Shown here in pieces: positions 16,428 through 25,969 of a stretch of 64,000 nt of DNA. The notes beneath the pieces were generated by a model. The model did no database searches. It had not been told where the DNA came from and was given only the letters and a program-made list of their open reading frames with translations. Origin of the DNA: Flavobacteriaceae bacterium (GTDB lineage Bacteria > Bacteroidota > Bacteroidia > Flavobacteriales > Flavobacteriaceae); the NCBI GenBank assembly GCA_947483075.1, contig CANKLE010000007.1, forward strand, positions 62,001 through 126,000, read 5' to 3'. Both the position numbers and the translations under genes were made by a program. Within the stretch, counting starts at the first letter, position 1, and every line of letters begins with the position of its first letter.

Positions 16428-17657
16428 TTGAAAAAAATTAACATCCTTTACTTGGGCCTTATTTTGTTGATTTCCTGCTCCAAAAAAGCAGAGAATGAAG
16501 CAACGCCTGCCTCCAATTCAAAAACGCCACAGGATATTTGCGGATTTGCGGCTTCAGAATACAACATTGTATTCGACACCATTCGCCCAGGCGCTACATT
16601 TGGCAACCTCATTCAATACCAAAATCTAGGAACCCGACAAGTATATGATATTGTTGCCGCAGTAAAAGACAGCTTTGATGTGCGCAATATTCACCTCCAC
16701 AAACCCTTTGCTTTGGTTCGATCTAAAGACCGCTTTAAAAAATTGGAGGCCTTTATTTATCAGCCCGATCGGGGAACCTATTGTGTTATTGATTTTCGAG
16801 ATTCGCTAAAAGCCTATACCAAAATAAGACCCCTTAAAATAAAAGAGAAAACCATCGCTGGAGCATTAGACGGATCGCTTTCTGAGGCCTTAAACAAAGA
16901 AGGTGTTGATGTGTCCTTGGCGACGCGACTAACCAAAGTATATGCTTGGTCGATTGATTTCTTTAAGCTACAAAAGGGAAATAAATTTGGCATCACCTTT
17001 ACCGAACGGTTCATTGACGACACCCTATATGATGGGGTCGACAGCCTAAAAGCCGCTTTTTTTGAATACAAAGGCAAGCTCATTTACGCCTTTCCTTTTG
17101 AACAAAACGTAGGTTCCGGAAAACTAGAATACTTTGACGAAAACGGAAAAGCCTTAAAAAATTTCTTCCTCAAAGCGCCCTTAAAATTCGTAAACATCAC
17201 CTCGCATTATGCCAAATCCCGCTTTCATCCGGTGCAACAAATTTGGAAAGCCCACAAAGGAACCGATTATGCTGCGCCTACTGGCACTCCCATCATGACC
17301 ACGGCTTCTGGAATTGTCGAGCAAACCGGCTATACCGCAGGGAATGGAAATTTTGTTAAAGTAAAACACGACCGCACCTATTCGACTCAATATTTACACA
17401 TGTCCAAAATTTTAGCGCGCCGCGGTCAACATGTAAATCAAGGAGATGTTATTGGCAAAGTGGGCAGCACCGGACTCGCTACAGGACCTCACGTATGTTA
17501 CCGTTTCTGGAAAAATGGCGTTCAAGTAGATGCCTTAAAATTAAAACTTCCCAGTTCTGAAGCGATGGGTAAGCAAAATTTACCCCGCTATTTGGCCTAT
17601 ATTAAACCGTTAAAAAAAGAATTAGACAGCATTGCATCTATAAAATACAAAAAATAA
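16428..17657 (+). CDS. M23-family metallopeptidase lipoprotein (TTG start)
   Basis: A predicted cell-wall endopeptidase of 409 residues. The lipobox LISC (Cys17) follows a short hydrophobic signal, so the protein should be lipid-anchored. The N-terminal ~250 residues are beta-rich with no motif I recognise. The C-terminal LytM domain has [14 protein letters not shown] (first zinc ligands His and Asp), YLHMSKI and [10 protein letters not shown]. The last motif is usually HLHYE, so one of the two histidines is Cys here, but the ligand His is kept. TTG is the only sensible start that gives a signal peptide. It follows kynA by 21 bp and precedes pgi by 1 bp. Confidence 0.85.
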   Translation: MKKINILYLGLILLISCSKKAENEATPASNSKTPQDICGFAASEYNIVFDTIRPGATFGNLIQYQNLGTRQVYDIVAAVKDSFDVRNIHLHKPFALVRSKDRFKKLEAFIYQPDRGTYCVIDFRDSLKAYTKIRPLKIKEKTIAGALDGSLSEALNKEGVDVSLATRLTKVYAWSIDFFKLQKGNKFGITFTERFIDDTLYDGVDSLKAAFFEYKGKLIYAFPFEQNVGSGKLEYFDENGKALKNFFLKAPLKFVNITSHYAKSRFHPVQQIWKAHKGTDYAAPTGTPIMTTASGIVEQTGYTAGNGNFVKVKHDRTYSTQYLHMSKILARRGQHVNQGDVIGKVGSTGLATGPHVCYRFWKNGVQVDALKLKLPSSEAMGKQNLPRYLAYIKPLKKELDSIASIKYKK

Positions 17658-17658
17658 T

Positions 17659-19296
17659 ATGGCATTATCTTCCTTAAATCCAACGCAAACGCAGGCTTGG
17701 AAAAACCTCGAACAGCACTTCAAAAGTATGCAGGGGGTTTCTATGAAAACGCTTTTTGAAGCAGATTCCCAAAGGGCTCAAAAATTTCACCTCGAATGGA
17801 AGGACTTTCTCGTTGATTTTTCTAAAAATAAAATCACAGCCGAAACGATGCAATTATTGTTGCAGTTGGCCGAAGAGGTTAAATTGAAATCGGCCATCAA
17901 CGATTATTTTGCGGGAGAAGCCATCAACCAAACTGAGCAAAGAGCCGTTTTGCATACCGCTTTACGCAGCACTTCAACTGAGCCTTTATGGGTAGATGGT
18001 GTAAATATTATTCCGGAAATTCAAGCGGTGAAAAACAAAATAGCGGCCTTCTCAAACGAGGTCATCAGTGGCCAACGCAAAGGCTATTCGGGCAAGGCAT
18101 TTACCGATGTAGTAAATATTGGTATTGGCGGATCAGATTTAGGTCCCGCAATGGTGGTAGAGGCTTTGCAGTATTATAAAAATCACTTGAATGTACATTT
18201 TGTCTCGAATGTTGACGGCGATCATGTGCAGGAAGTAATCAAGAAATTAAATCCAGAAACCACCTTATTTGTCATCGTTTCTAAAACATTTACCACTCAA
18301 GAAACCTTGACCAATTCGGAGACGATTCGGGCTTGGTTTTTACAATCGGCAACCCAAGAAGCGGTAGCCAAACACTTTGTTGCGGTATCGACCAACATCA
18401 AAAATGTGACCGCGTTTGGCATAGACGAGGCAAGTGTTTTCCCCATGTGGGATTGGGTTGGCGGGCGGTTTTCGCTGTGGAGCGCCGTAGGCTTATCGAT
18501 CAGTTTGGCGGTGGGTTATGATCATTTTGCTGGCTTACTAAAAGGAGCCAACAACATGGACGAGCACTTTAAAACCGCTCCATTTCAAGAAAATATACCT
18601 GTAATTTTAGCCTTATTGAGCATTTGGTACAACAATTTTTATGGTGCAGAAAGCGAAGCCTTAATTCCATATACCCAATATTTACAAAAATTGGCGCCCT
18701 ATTTGCAACAAGGCATCATGGAAAGCAACGGAAAAAGCGTGGGTCGCGATGGCAAAGCGGTAAATTACCAAACCGGAACAATCATCTGGGGCGAACCGGG
18801 CACCAATTCGCAGCATGCGTTTTTTCAATTAATTCACCAAGGAACCAAATTAATCCCGACCGATTTTATCGGATTTGTTAGCCCTTTATACGGACAAGTA
18901 GACCACCACAACAAATTGATGTCCAATTTCTTTGCCCAAACCGAAGCCTTATTAAACGGGAAATCGGCCGAGCAGGTGCAAGCGGAATTTGATCAACAAG
19001 GCGTTTCAGCCGAAAAAGCAGATTTCTTAAAGCCGTTCAAAATTTTTGAAGGCAACAAACCCACCAATACCCTACTCATTCAACAATTGACGCCCGAATC
19101 GTTGGGCGAATTAGTTGCATTGTACGAGCACAAAATTTTTGTACAAGGTGTAATCTGGAATGTCTTCAGTTATGACCAATGGGGCGTGGAGCTTGGAAAG
19201 CAATTGGCCAATTCTATTTTAACCGAAATTGAATCCAAAGAAGTAAATGCCCACGACAGTTCTACGGTTTTCTTGTTGAATCATTTTTTGAAATAA
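17659..19296 (+). CDS. pgi: glucose-6-phosphate isomerase
   Basis: Interconverts glucose-6-phosphate and fructose-6-phosphate in glycolysis and gluconeogenesis. The 545-residue protein has the usual family length and motifs: [15 protein letters not shown], the sugar-phosphate region [28 protein letters not shown] and [18 protein letters not shown] (with catalytic Glu and His), plus a C-terminal catalytic Lys region around [10 protein letters not shown]. It starts 1 bp after the M23 lipoprotein stop and ends at a clear terminator, so it is the last gene of the unit that starts with DUF3108. Confidence 0.98.
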   Translation: MALSSLNPTQTQAWKNLEQHFKSMQGVSMKTLFEADSQRAQKFHLEWKDFLVDFSKNKITAETMQLLLQLAEEVKLKSAINDYFAGEAINQTEQRAVLHTALRSTSTEPLWVDGVNIIPEIQAVKNKIAAFSNEVISGQRKGYSGKAFTDVVNIGIGGSDLGPAMVVEALQYYKNHLNVHFVSNVDGDHVQEVIKKLNPETTLFVIVSKTFTTQETLTNSETIRAWFLQSATQEAVAKHFVAVSTNIKNVTAFGIDEASVFPMWDWVGGRFSLWSAVGLSISLAVGYDHFAGLLKGANNMDEHFKTAPFQENIPVILALLSIWYNNFYGAESEALIPYTQYLQKLAPYLQQGIMESNGKSVGRDGKAVNYQTGTIIWGEPGTNSQHAFFQLIHQGTKLIPTDFIGFVSPLYGQVDHHNKLMSNFFAQTEALLNGKSAEQVQAEFDQQGVSAEKADFLKPFKIFEGNKPTNTLLIQQLTPESLGELVALYEHKIFVQGVIWNVFSYDQWGVELGKQLANSILTEIESKEVNAHDSSTVFLLNHFLK

Positions 19297-19331
19297 GCCT
19301 AAAAAAGACCGCATTTGTCTTATTCCTTATC

Positions 19332-19359
19332 AAAGCAATTCTGTTTGAATTGCTTTTTT
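19332..19359 (+). terminator. rho-independent terminator after pgi
   Basis: A perfect 10-bp stem (AAAGCAATTC with GAATTGCTTT), 5-nt loop and T tract. Confidence 0.88.
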
Positions 19360-19362
19360 AGT

Positions 19363-19370
19363 TATATTTG
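19363..19370 (+). promoter_or_regulatory. candidate -7 box (TATATTTG) for the 138-residue membrane protein
   Basis: TAnnTTTG match immediately after the pgi terminator and 22 bp before the ATG at 19393. A TTTG 15 bp upstream is too close to be a standard -33. Confidence 0.4.
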
Positions 19371-19392
19371 AAATTCAAAAAAAATAACTACT

Positions 19393-19809
19393 ATGTATTC
19401 TATTCTTCAAAACGCACATGCAGGCTGGGCCTATTTGGTATTATTATTGGTATTAGTGGCCGTTCTTAATTCCTTGGCCAATGGATCGAAAGAGTTTGCG
19501 GCAAAAGACCGAAAAATAGCTTTGTTTGCGCTGATCGCCACCCATTTACAATTGGTTTTTGGATTGGCACTTTACTTTGTTTCTCCCCGTGGAATGGCTG
19601 CGATGAGCCAAATGAGCGACAAAGCCATGCGACTCACTGCGCTAGAACACCCGCTTGTAAATATCATTGCCATTGTATTGATTACTATAGGCTGGTCAAA
19701 ACATAAAAAAGCGGCTGATTCTGCTGCAAAATTTAAAGCAATTTCGCTGTACTATGGATTAGGGTTAGTACTTATTCTGTCTCGAATTCCGTGGGATTTG
19801 TGGTTTTAA
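19393..19809 (+). CDS. small four-helix membrane protein, cytochrome b-like
   Basis: A 138-residue integral membrane protein with four hydrophobic segments (~11-28, 43-66, 86-101, 115-137). Single histidines occur in or near the helices (NAHAGWA, ATHLQLV, LEHPLVN), a spacing that could ligate haem. Homologues in Flavobacteriaceae are often labelled cytochrome b, but I see no proof of haem binding. It lies between two terminators with its own -7 box, so it is a single-gene unit. Confidence 0.7.
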   Translation: MYSILQNAHAGWAYLVLLLVLVAVLNSLANGSKEFAAKDRKIALFALIATHLQLVFGLALYFVSPRGMAAMSQMSDKAMRLTALEHPLVNIIAIVLITIGWSKHKKAADSAAKFKAISLYYGLGLVLILSRIPWDLWF

Positions 19810-19817
19810 AAACAATT

Positions 19818-19840
19818 AAAGTCCGTTAAGGACTTTTTTT
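19818..19840 (+). terminator. rho-independent terminator after the small membrane protein
   Basis: A 7-bp stem (AAAGTCC with GGACTTT), loop GTTAA and T tract, 8 bp after the stop. Just downstream, a CCGAAT/ATTCGG inverted repeat (19854-19867) sits 17 bp before the rlpA-like ATG. Confidence 0.8.
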
Positions 19841-19884
19841 ATCTTCAAATCGTCCGAATGAATTCGGCCCAAACTTGAAAAATT

Positions 19885-20430
19885 ATGAAGGCATCTTCAA
19901 CTTTATATAGCCTAATTTTTGGCTTACTTTTTTTTAGCGCACTAGCTTTAGGGCAACAAAAGCCTGTTTTGAAAGGGAATGGAAAATTCAAAACTACACA
20001 GCCCAAAGAGCTGCTTAAAGACCCAAAAGCAATCAAGGCCGACAGCATTGCCAAGAGCAAACTAAGCGTTCCTGTTGATACGTTAAACGCGGCGCAAGCC
20101 CTGAAGCTGAAACCCTTTAAAAAGAATGCACATGCATCCTATTACCACCAAAAATTTAACGGCAAACGCACTTCGAGCGGAATTCGATTTGACAACAACA
20201 AATACACTGCCGCACACCGTAAATTTCCTTTTGGGACTAAGTTAAAAATCACCAACGAAGTGAATCACAAATCTGTAATTGTAGAAGTGATAGACAGGGG
20301 TCCTTTTACAAAAGGCCGCGAAATAGACCTAACCCGAAAAGCCTTTATGGAGATTGTCGACAACAAAAATAGCGGCAAAGTAATGGTTACAATAGAAGAA
20401 ATTATTCCCGCTGTTCCTTTGGCCAAGTAA
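19885..20430 (+). CDS. RlpA-like septal/cell-wall protein (double-psi beta-barrel)
   Basis: An exported protein of 181 residues with a signal peptide (MKASSTLYSLIFGLLFFSALALG). A proline- and lysine-rich linker (~25-75) leads to a C-terminal double-psi beta-barrel: ASYYHQKFNGKRTSSG, KFPFGTKLKITN and the conserved VIDRGPFTKGREIDL stretch with the DRGP core. RlpA proteins cleave or bind denuded peptidoglycan glycan. No SPOR domain follows, unlike E. coli RlpA. The last 29 bp overlap the convergent CYTH gene. Confidence 0.88.
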   Translation: MKASSTLYSLIFGLLFFSALALGQQKPVLKGNGKFKTTQPKELLKDPKAIKADSIAKSKLSVPVDTLNAAQALKLKPFKKNAHASYYHQKFNGKRTSSGIRFDNNKYTAAHRKFPFGTKLKITNEVNHKSVIVEVIDRGPFTKGREIDLTRKAFMEIVDNKNSGKVMVTIEEIIPAVPLAK

Positions 20431-20887
20431 GATATGGGACTTTGCTCAGTGCAGCGTTGTAGTACTTTTGATCGCCGGTTACTTCTTGGCCCAGCCAATG
20501 TGGTTTAGAAAAGGATTCTTGCTCATTGGTCAATTCGATTTCGGCAACGACTAAGCCCTTATTTTCTCCCTCAAACACATCTACTTCATACGTATGGATT
20601 CCGGCAGGCACTCGGTAACGTGTTTTGTGTATGCAGCCTTCTTCGCAAATAGCCAAGAGTGCTTTGGCTTCGGTGAGGGTAATTTCTGTTTCCCACTCCA
20701 TGCGGGTAGTTCCCGATTCATTTCCTTTGCCTTTGATGGTAATGTAGCCGCATTCCCCTTGAGTCCGAATACGAACGGTACGTGCTGGATGCGAATTTAA
20801 GTAGCCTTGTGCAATCGACAATTTTGCTGTGGCTTGTTGAATAAAGTCGAGTGCCGTAACCAGAAATTTGCGTTCGATTTCTACCAT
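20402..20887 (-). CDS. CYTH-domain protein
   Basis: A 161-residue single-domain CYTH (CyaB/thiamine-triphosphatase-like) protein. It starts with the diagnostic ExExK motif (VEIERKFLV, residues 2-10). Alternating charged strands follow (RTVRIRTQGECGYITIKGKG, RMEWETEI, TRYRVPAG, VVAEIEL), forming the tunnel fold that binds a triphosphate substrate with divalent metal. Likely activity is inorganic tri- or polyphosphatase or a similar hydrolase; adenylate cyclase is less likely. The 3' end overlaps the convergent rlpA-like gene by 29 bp. Confidence 0.88.
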   Translation of the reverse strand: MVEIERKFLVTALDFIQQATAKLSIAQGYLNSHPARTVRIRTQGECGYITIKGKGNESGTTRMEWETEITLTEAKALLAICEEGCIHKTRYRVPAGIHTYEVDVFEGENKGLVVAEIELTNEQESFSKPHWLGQEVTGDQKYYNAALSKVPYLTWPKEQRE

Positions 20888-20901
20888 ACTACTGGAAATA
20901 A

Positions 20902-20925
20902 AAAATCCCTTGTTACAGGGATTTT
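20902..20925 (-). terminator. terminator after the Bax-inhibitor-like gene
   Basis: A perfect 9-bp stem (AAAATCCCT with AGGGATTTT) lies between the Bax-inhibitor gene and the CYTH gene, with T or A runs on both sides. It follows the Bax-inhibitor stop on the minus strand. Confidence 0.7.
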
Positions 20926-20935
20926 AATGAATTAA

Positions 20936-21682
20936 TTATTTTCTGCTGCTGAGTTTAGATAGCAATCGCAAGAACTCAACGTACAACCATACCAAAGTAA
21001 TCATTAAGCCCATCGCGCCAAACCACTCCATGTACTTGGGGTGTTTTTGGGCAGCTCCTTTTTCGATTTGATCAAAATCTAAAAATAAATTCATCGACGC
21101 AATAACAATCACAAATACACTGATGCCAATACTAAGCATACTGTTTCCGTGGTGTATTGGTTGAAACGAAGGCATGAATAAACTCACCAACCAAGAGATC
21201 AAATAAAAGGTGGCAATCGCCATTGTTGATCCAATCACTATCGCTCTAAATTGCTCGGTTACTTTTACAATTTGGTATTTATATAAAACCAAGCATGTTA
21301 AAAAAGTGATGAAGGTGGCTCCTACGGCTTGAATCACGATGCCCGGGTACATGGTCTCAAATAGTACGGATATTCCGCCAATAAAAAAGCCCTCAAAAAT
21401 AGCATAGCCTGGAGCTAAATAAGGAGATGCTTGTGGTTTGAACGAGGCAATCAATACCAAAATAAAACCAATAATAGCGCCGCCAAAAGTAAATACTAAA
21501 CTGTTTTCTAACGACCAGGTAAACATCGCGCTGGCAACCAACAACAGCAACATAATGAAGCTTTTGTTTATCGTTCCTGATACAGTCATGGTTTGGTCTA
21601 CGCCAATGACTTCGGCATCATAGACCCGTTCGTTGTTTGAAGTAAATGATTTGTTTCTAAAAAAAGGGTTTGTTGAACTCAT
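20936..21682 (-). CDS. Bax inhibitor-1/YccA-family membrane protein
   Basis: A polytopic inner-membrane protein of 248 residues with about seven hydrophobic segments, in the BI-1/TMBIM superfamily (YccA and YetJ; the latter is a pH-sensitive calcium channel). Support includes the spaced helices from residue ~40, GYAIFEGFFIGGISVLFE, and acidic residues near the C-terminus (MNLFLDFDQIEKG) that are typical of the family. I chose the ATG at 21682 because the alternative TTG at 21703 lies within a few bases of a -7 box (21705-21712). Confidence 0.88.
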   Translation of the reverse strand: MSSTNPFFRNKSFTSNNERVYDAEVIGVDQTMTVSGTINKSFIMLLLLVASAMFTWSLENSLVFTFGGAIIGFILVLIASFKPQASPYLAPGYAIFEGFFIGGISVLFETMYPGIVIQAVGATFITFLTCLVLYKYQIVKVTEQFRAIVIGSTMAIATFYLISWLVSLFMPSFQPIHHGNSMLSIGISVFVIVIASMNLFLDFDQIEKGAAQKHPKYMEWFGAMGLMITLVWLYVEFLRLLSKLSSRK

Positions 21683-21704
21683 AGTAGTTGTTTTAAAAAT
21701 CAAT

Positions 21705-21712
21705 CAAATATA
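21705..21712 (-). promoter_or_regulatory. candidate -7 box (TATATTTG) for the Bax-inhibitor gene
   Basis: Minus-strand TATATTTG, 22 bp before the ATG at 21682. It also helps reject the upstream TTG as start. Confidence 0.45.
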
Positions 21713-21752
21713 AATAATCTAAGATTAATTCAACTTAATTTAACAAAGGCGA

Positions 21753-23183
21753 TTACTCAATTTCTGAAACACGCAAGGTGTTCACCATTCCTTTTTCGGT
21801 TACCGGCATCGCCGCCAAATTGATTAAGAAATCTCCTTTGTCAACAAATCCGCGTTCTTGTGCCATCTTATTGATGTCGATTACGGTGTCGTCTGTACTC
21901 ACAAATTTGTCGTAGAAAAAAGATTTAACCCCCCACAACAAATTCAATTGGGTTAAAATTCGTTTGTTTGATGTAAAGACCAAAATATGTGATTTAGGTC
22001 GCCAAGCCGAAATTTGAAAAGCCGTATACCCACTGTTGGTTAAGGTACATATGGCTTTGGCTTCGATGACATTGGCCAAATTGGCCGCGTGTTGACAAAT
22101 GGCTTTGGTGATGTAGCGTTTGGTCTTAATCTGAGGAGTGTTTTGTGGCACCTGAATAAGTGGAGAATCCTCAACCGCCTTAATAATTTGTGTCATTTTT
22201 TCGATTACCTGAACCGGGTAATTTCCCACCGAGGTTTCTCCAGAAAGCATTACCGCATCGGCGCCATCCATTACTGAATTGGCTACGTCATTTACTTCGG
22301 CACGGGTTGGTGTCATGCTCGTAATCATGGTTTCCATCATTTGGGTCGCAATAATTACCGGGATACGGGCTGTTTTGGCGCGGTGCACTAATTTCTTTTG
22401 TATCAGCGGTACTTCGTGTGCAGGCACCTCAACGCCCAAATCGCCACGGGCTACCATCAATCCGTCGCAGTAAGCTACGATCTTATCAATATTGGCGACG
22501 CCTTCTGGCTTTTCGATTTTGGCAATAATTGGAATTTTATGATCCGAATTGGCCGAAATTAAGTCTTGCAATTCCATTAAATCTTCGGCAGTACGCACAA
22601 AAGAAAGCGCAATCCAATCTACATTTTGTGCAATGGCAAAAAGAGCGTCTTCAATGTCTTTTTGGGTTAAAGCCGGCAAAGAAACTTTGGTGTTGGGTAG
22701 GTTTACCCCTTTTTTAGATTTCAACGGTCCGCCTTGTATCACTCGACACAATACTTCGGATTCGCGGTTGGTTTCGACGGCTTCAAAAATCAGTTTTCCG
22801 TCGTCGAGTAATATGCGCTCTCCCGGGTTTACATCTCTTGGAAACTCCTTGTAATTCATGTATACGCGCTCCGCATTTCCAGGCACATTCTCGGCCGTTT
22901 GAAAAGTAATCAAATCGCCGTCGTGTACAACTACATCCTCTTGCATTACCCCAACGCGCAACTTGGGACCTTGTAAATCAGCTAATATGGCCGTCGTGTA
23001 GCCAAATTCGTCGTTCAATCCACGAATCAGGTCGATTTTCTCTTTTACATCGCTGTAATCTGCATGCGAAAAATTAACTCTGAACACATTTACCCCAGCA
23101 TCAATCATGTCTTTTAAGACTTCTCTTGTGCTGCAGGCCGGTCCTAGCGTGGCTACAATTTTAGTTTTTTTGTTTGTTGGCAT
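21753..23183 (-). CDS. pyk: pyruvate kinase
   Basis: Converts phosphoenolpyruvate and ADP to pyruvate and ATP, the last step of glycolysis. The 476-residue protein has typical features: N-terminal TKIVATLGPACS, the substrate Arg region VNFSHADY, ADLQGPKLRVG, the catalytic IIAKIEKPEGV, MVARGDLGVEVPAHEVP and the metal/potassium site segment MDGADAVMLSGETSVGNYP, then a C-terminal allosteric domain. It lies 5 bp downstream of the IPExxxVDY gene on the same strand, so the two are likely one operon. Confidence 0.98.
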   Translation of the reverse strand: MPTNKKTKIVATLGPACSTREVLKDMIDAGVNVFRVNFSHADYSDVKEKIDLIRGLNDEFGYTTAILADLQGPKLRVGVMQEDVVVHDGDLITFQTAENVPGNAERVYMNYKEFPRDVNPGERILLDDGKLIFEAVETNRESEVLCRVIQGGPLKSKKGVNLPNTKVSLPALTQKDIEDALFAIAQNVDWIALSFVRTAEDLMELQDLISANSDHKIPIIAKIEKPEGVANIDKIVAYCDGLMVARGDLGVEVPAHEVPLIQKKLVHRAKTARIPVIIATQMMETMITSMTPTRAEVNDVANSVMDGADAVMLSGETSVGNYPVQVIEKMTQIIKAVEDSPLIQVPQNTPQIKTKRYITKAICQHAANLANVIEAKAICTLTNSGYTAFQISAWRPKSHILVFTSNKRILTQLNLLWGVKSFFYDKFVSTDDTVIDINKMAQERGFVDKGDFLINLAAMPVTEKGMVNTLRVSEIE

Positions 23184-23188
23184 TTTTG

Positions 23189-23677
23189 TTAAAAAATTAA
23201 ATTGTTTTTAGATTTTATTTTTTTTGGATCTACGACATATACGGTAGAAACTTGTTTTATTTTATGAATAGCCGACACTACTTGCTCAATATCATCAACT
23301 GCATCTTGTCGTTCAATTTTTAAAAAATAATCTACTTTTTTAAACTCCGGAAGCAAGAAGACAAGTGTGGCGATTTCTACTTGGGCGTCCAAAAACAAAT
23401 TTTGTCCCGTGCTTTTTTTGCGCACCACAATTTCGTTCTTGTTGGGAATCAGCATCCAGTTTATTTCTGATTTTTCATCATCAAACTCAAAATAAGTAAA
23501 CGCAGCTTCACCTTCTTTTACCGAAACTTCAATGGGCTTCTTGTTTTTGTATAAAATAATGGGGAGTTGTTGGTTGAGCAAGAATGCCATTCGGTAGTCT
23601 TCTACGCTCGAATGAATAGCAATCAGGTCGTAATCAATCGCATCAAATTCGTCTAGTTGTAATTTTAAGACTGCCAT
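23189..23677 (-). CDS. IPExxxVDY-family protein
   Basis: A 162-residue protein with no signal peptide or membrane segment. It carries the signature that names a Bacteroidota-specific family, here as LPEFKKVDYFLKI (Leu for the first Ile). The family's function is unknown. Its position directly upstream of pyk, 5 bp apart, suggests coexpression and perhaps a role in tuning pyruvate kinase or central carbon flux (inference from context). Hydrophobic strands (LPIILYKNKKPIEV) and an acidic surface suggest a small soluble alpha/beta fold. Confidence 0.85.
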   Translation of the reverse strand: MAVLKLQLDEFDAIDYDLIAIHSSVEDYRMAFLLNQQLPIILYKNKKPIEVSVKEGEAAFTYFEFDDEKSEINWMLIPNKNEIVVRKKSTGQNLFLDAQVEIATLVFLLPEFKKVDYFLKIERQDAVDDIEQVVSAIHKIKQVSTVYVVDPKKIKSKNNLIF

Positions 23678-23793
23678 TATTTTGCTTAAAAATTCGACGT
23701 AAAGATACCATTTTAATGTAAAGTAATGCCGCTAGTTTAGGGATAAAAACTAGAATTTAGCAACGAAAACGTTATAGTTTTAAGAATAAAAAA

Positions 23794-24537
23794 TTATTTC
23801 GAATCTATTTTCTCCTGAAAGGCAAAATAGGCTCTTTTTGAGGCAATTTCTTCGGCTTTCTTTTTCGAAGCCGCTCTCGATTTTGCTACAATTTTATCGT
23901 CTATACGCAAGTGTACGGCAAACAGTCGCTCGCCAGAAATAGCGTTGTCTTCAAACGTATCAAAATGAAAGTGTTTTTTTTCTTTTTGACACCATTCAAT
24001 GACCAAGCTTTTGTAACTAATTACCTTGCCTTCTAATCGAGCAATATCTACATAAGGAACAATAACGCGTCGGTCGATAAATTGTTCGCAAAACGCGTAA
24101 CCTCGATCTAAATAAATAGCCCCGACCAAGGATTCAAAAATATTGCCGTGTATGTTATCGCCAAATTGAGCCAAGGGGATTTTACTGTCCATAAATTGTA
24201 CCAGCTGCAAATCTCTACCCAACTCATTCAGGTGCTCTCGGCTCACAATTTTAGAGCGCATTTTGGTAAGGTAGCCTTCGTCTCCCGCAGGGGCTTCTTT
24301 GTGTAAATAGGCCGCTATTACAGCGCTGAGCATGGCGTCACCTAAAAACTCCAGGCGTTCGTAATTCATGGGGTTTCCTTTTTCGTCTATTTTATTAGAC
24401 GAGCGGTGGGTAAATGCTTTCTGGTAGTGGTTTAGTTGCAGTGGTTTGAATCCTAGAATGGTTTCGATTTTAGCAAAAAAAATCCCGTCCTCATTTGAAC
24501 GGGATGATTTTGTAAATATTTTTTTTAAAATAGACAT
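23794..24537 (-). CDS. rnc: ribonuclease III
   Basis: Double-strand-specific endoribonuclease for rRNA and mRNA processing. The 247-residue protein has the RNase III signature ERLEFLGDAML (residues 60-70, with Glu60, Glu63 and Asp67), the second acidic cluster in NIFESLVGAIYLDRGY and a C-terminal dsRNA-binding domain (KSLVIEWCQKEKK to KKKAEEIASKRAY). The ATG is 3 bp after the fabF stop, so both are on one transcript. The acpP-fabF-rnc order is widely conserved in bacteria. Confidence 0.97.
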   Translation of the reverse strand: MSILKKIFTKSSRSNEDGIFFAKIETILGFKPLQLNHYQKAFTHRSSNKIDEKGNPMNYERLEFLGDAMLSAVIAAYLHKEAPAGDEGYLTKMRSKIVSREHLNELGRDLQLVQFMDSKIPLAQFGDNIHGNIFESLVGAIYLDRGYAFCEQFIDRRVIVPYVDIARLEGKVISYKSLVIEWCQKEKKHFHFDTFEDNAISGERLFAVHLRIDDKIVAKSRAASKKKAEEIASKRAYFAFQEKIDSK

Positions 24538-24540
24538 GAA

Positions 24541-25794
24541 TTACAAGTCTACTTTTTTAACCAATACACAGGCGTTGTGCCCTCCAAAACCAAAGGTATT
24601 GCTCATCAATACTTTTACGTCGCGTTTTTGCGCTTGGTTGAAGGTGAAATTCAATTTAGAATCAATTTGGTCGTCGTCGGTAAAGTGGTTAATGGTTGGG
24701 GGAATTATTCCGTGTTTGATAGACAAGATCGATGAAATGGTTTCAATTGCTCCTGCAGCGCCCAATAAATGGCCTGTCATAGACTTGGTTGAATTCAAAT
24801 TCATGGTATAGGCATGGTCTCCAAATACGTGCAAAATTGCTTTTGATTCGGCAATATCTCCCAAAGGAGTCGATGTGCCGTGCATGTTTACCCCGTCTAC
24901 ATCGGTGGGTTTCAATCCCGCATCCCGCAAACAGTTGATCATTACATTCTTGGCACCCAAACCTTCTGGGTGTGGAGCTGTAATATGGTGCGCATCGGCC
25001 GACATTCCGCCGCCGCCTATTTCACAATAGATCGTTGCACCGCGGGCAATCGCATGCTCGTATTCTTCTAAAACTAATGCACCCGCGCCTTCTCCTAATA
25101 CAAATCCGTCGCGGTCTTTGTCCATAGGTCGAGAAGCAGTTGTTGGGTCATCGTTGCGGGTTGATAAGGCATGCATGGCATTAAAACCACCCATTCCGGC
25201 AATAGTAACCGCCGCTTCTGAACCTCCAGTAACCATAACATCAGCATGGCCTAATCGGATGTAATTGAACGAATCAATAATCGCATTGGTCGAAGAGGCA
25301 CAGGCAGAAACGGTAGTAAAGTTGGGGCCTCTAAAACCGTATTTTATCGAAATGTGGCCGCCAGCAATATCGGCGATCATTTTAGGAATAAAGAAGGGGT
25401 TGAACTTTGGAATGCCATTTCCTTTGGTAAATTCCATCACCTCGAGTTGAAACGTTTCCAATCCGCCAATTCCAGATCCCCATATCACACCAACGCGGTC
25501 TTTGTCAAGGTTCTCAAAGTCAAATTGTGCATCTTTTACTGCTTCGTCGGCAGAAACCATCGCGTATTGGGCGTAACGGTCCATTTTGCGTGCTTCTTTT
25601 CGGTCAATAAAATCTTCCACATTAAAGCCTTTTAATTCGCAAGCAAATTTGGTTTTAAAATGGGTCGTGTCAAAATAAGTAATTGGGGCTGCGCCGCTTA
25701 CACCGGTAATTAATCCGTTCCAAAATTCTTGAACCGTATTCCCTATGGGGGTGAGTGCGCCTAATCCGGTTACTACAACTCGTCTTAGTTCCAT
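24541..25794 (-). CDS. fabF: beta-ketoacyl-ACP synthase II
   Basis: Condensing enzyme that elongates acyl-ACP with malonyl-ACP in type II fatty-acid synthesis. The protein is 417 residues from the ATG at 25794 (MELRRVVVTGLGALTP); the open frame extends 11 codons further without a better start. The catalytic triad is Cys165 (TVSACASSTNA), His305 (VNMHGTSTPLGD) and His342 (STKSMTGHLLGAAGA), and the C-terminal glycine-rich NTFGFGGHNACV loop is present. It is downstream of acpP across a hairpin and is followed by rnc. Confidence 0.97.
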   Translation of the reverse strand: MELRRVVVTGLGALTPIGNTVQEFWNGLITGVSGAAPITYFDTTHFKTKFACELKGFNVEDFIDRKEARKMDRYAQYAMVSADEAVKDAQFDFENLDKDRVGVIWGSGIGGLETFQLEVMEFTKGNGIPKFNPFFIPKMIADIAGGHISIKYGFRGPNFTTVSACASSTNAIIDSFNYIRLGHADVMVTGGSEAAVTIAGMGGFNAMHALSTRNDDPTTASRPMDKDRDGFVLGEGAGALVLEEYEHAIARGATIYCEIGGGGMSADAHHITAPHPEGLGAKNVMINCLRDAGLKPTDVDGVNMHGTSTPLGDIAESKAILHVFGDHAYTMNLNSTKSMTGHLLGAAGAIETISSILSIKHGIIPPTINHFTDDDQIDSKLNFTFNQAQKRDVKVLMSNTFGFGGHNACVLVKKVDL

Positions 25795-25918
25795 ATAAGT
25801 TTCTGTTTTAGTGTTTAGTTTAAACAAATAATACCCAAATATTTCTTCATGGATTGTATCACAAAAGAGACATGGGTATTACAATTATTTTGATGATTGA
25901 AATTCAATCAGGAATTTA

Positions 25919-25959
25919 AAAAAATAATAACACCCGCAATTCATACTGTATTACGGGTG
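25919..25959 (-). terminator. hairpin/terminator between acpP and fabF
   Basis: On the minus strand a 10-bp stem with one mismatch (25950-25959 with 25931-25940, core CACCCG/CGGGTG, 9-nt loop) runs into TTATTATTTTTTT. It follows the acpP stop by about 10 bp. Partial termination here would let acpP be expressed above fabF. Confidence 0.65.
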
Positions 25960-25969
25960 CTTAAAGGTA

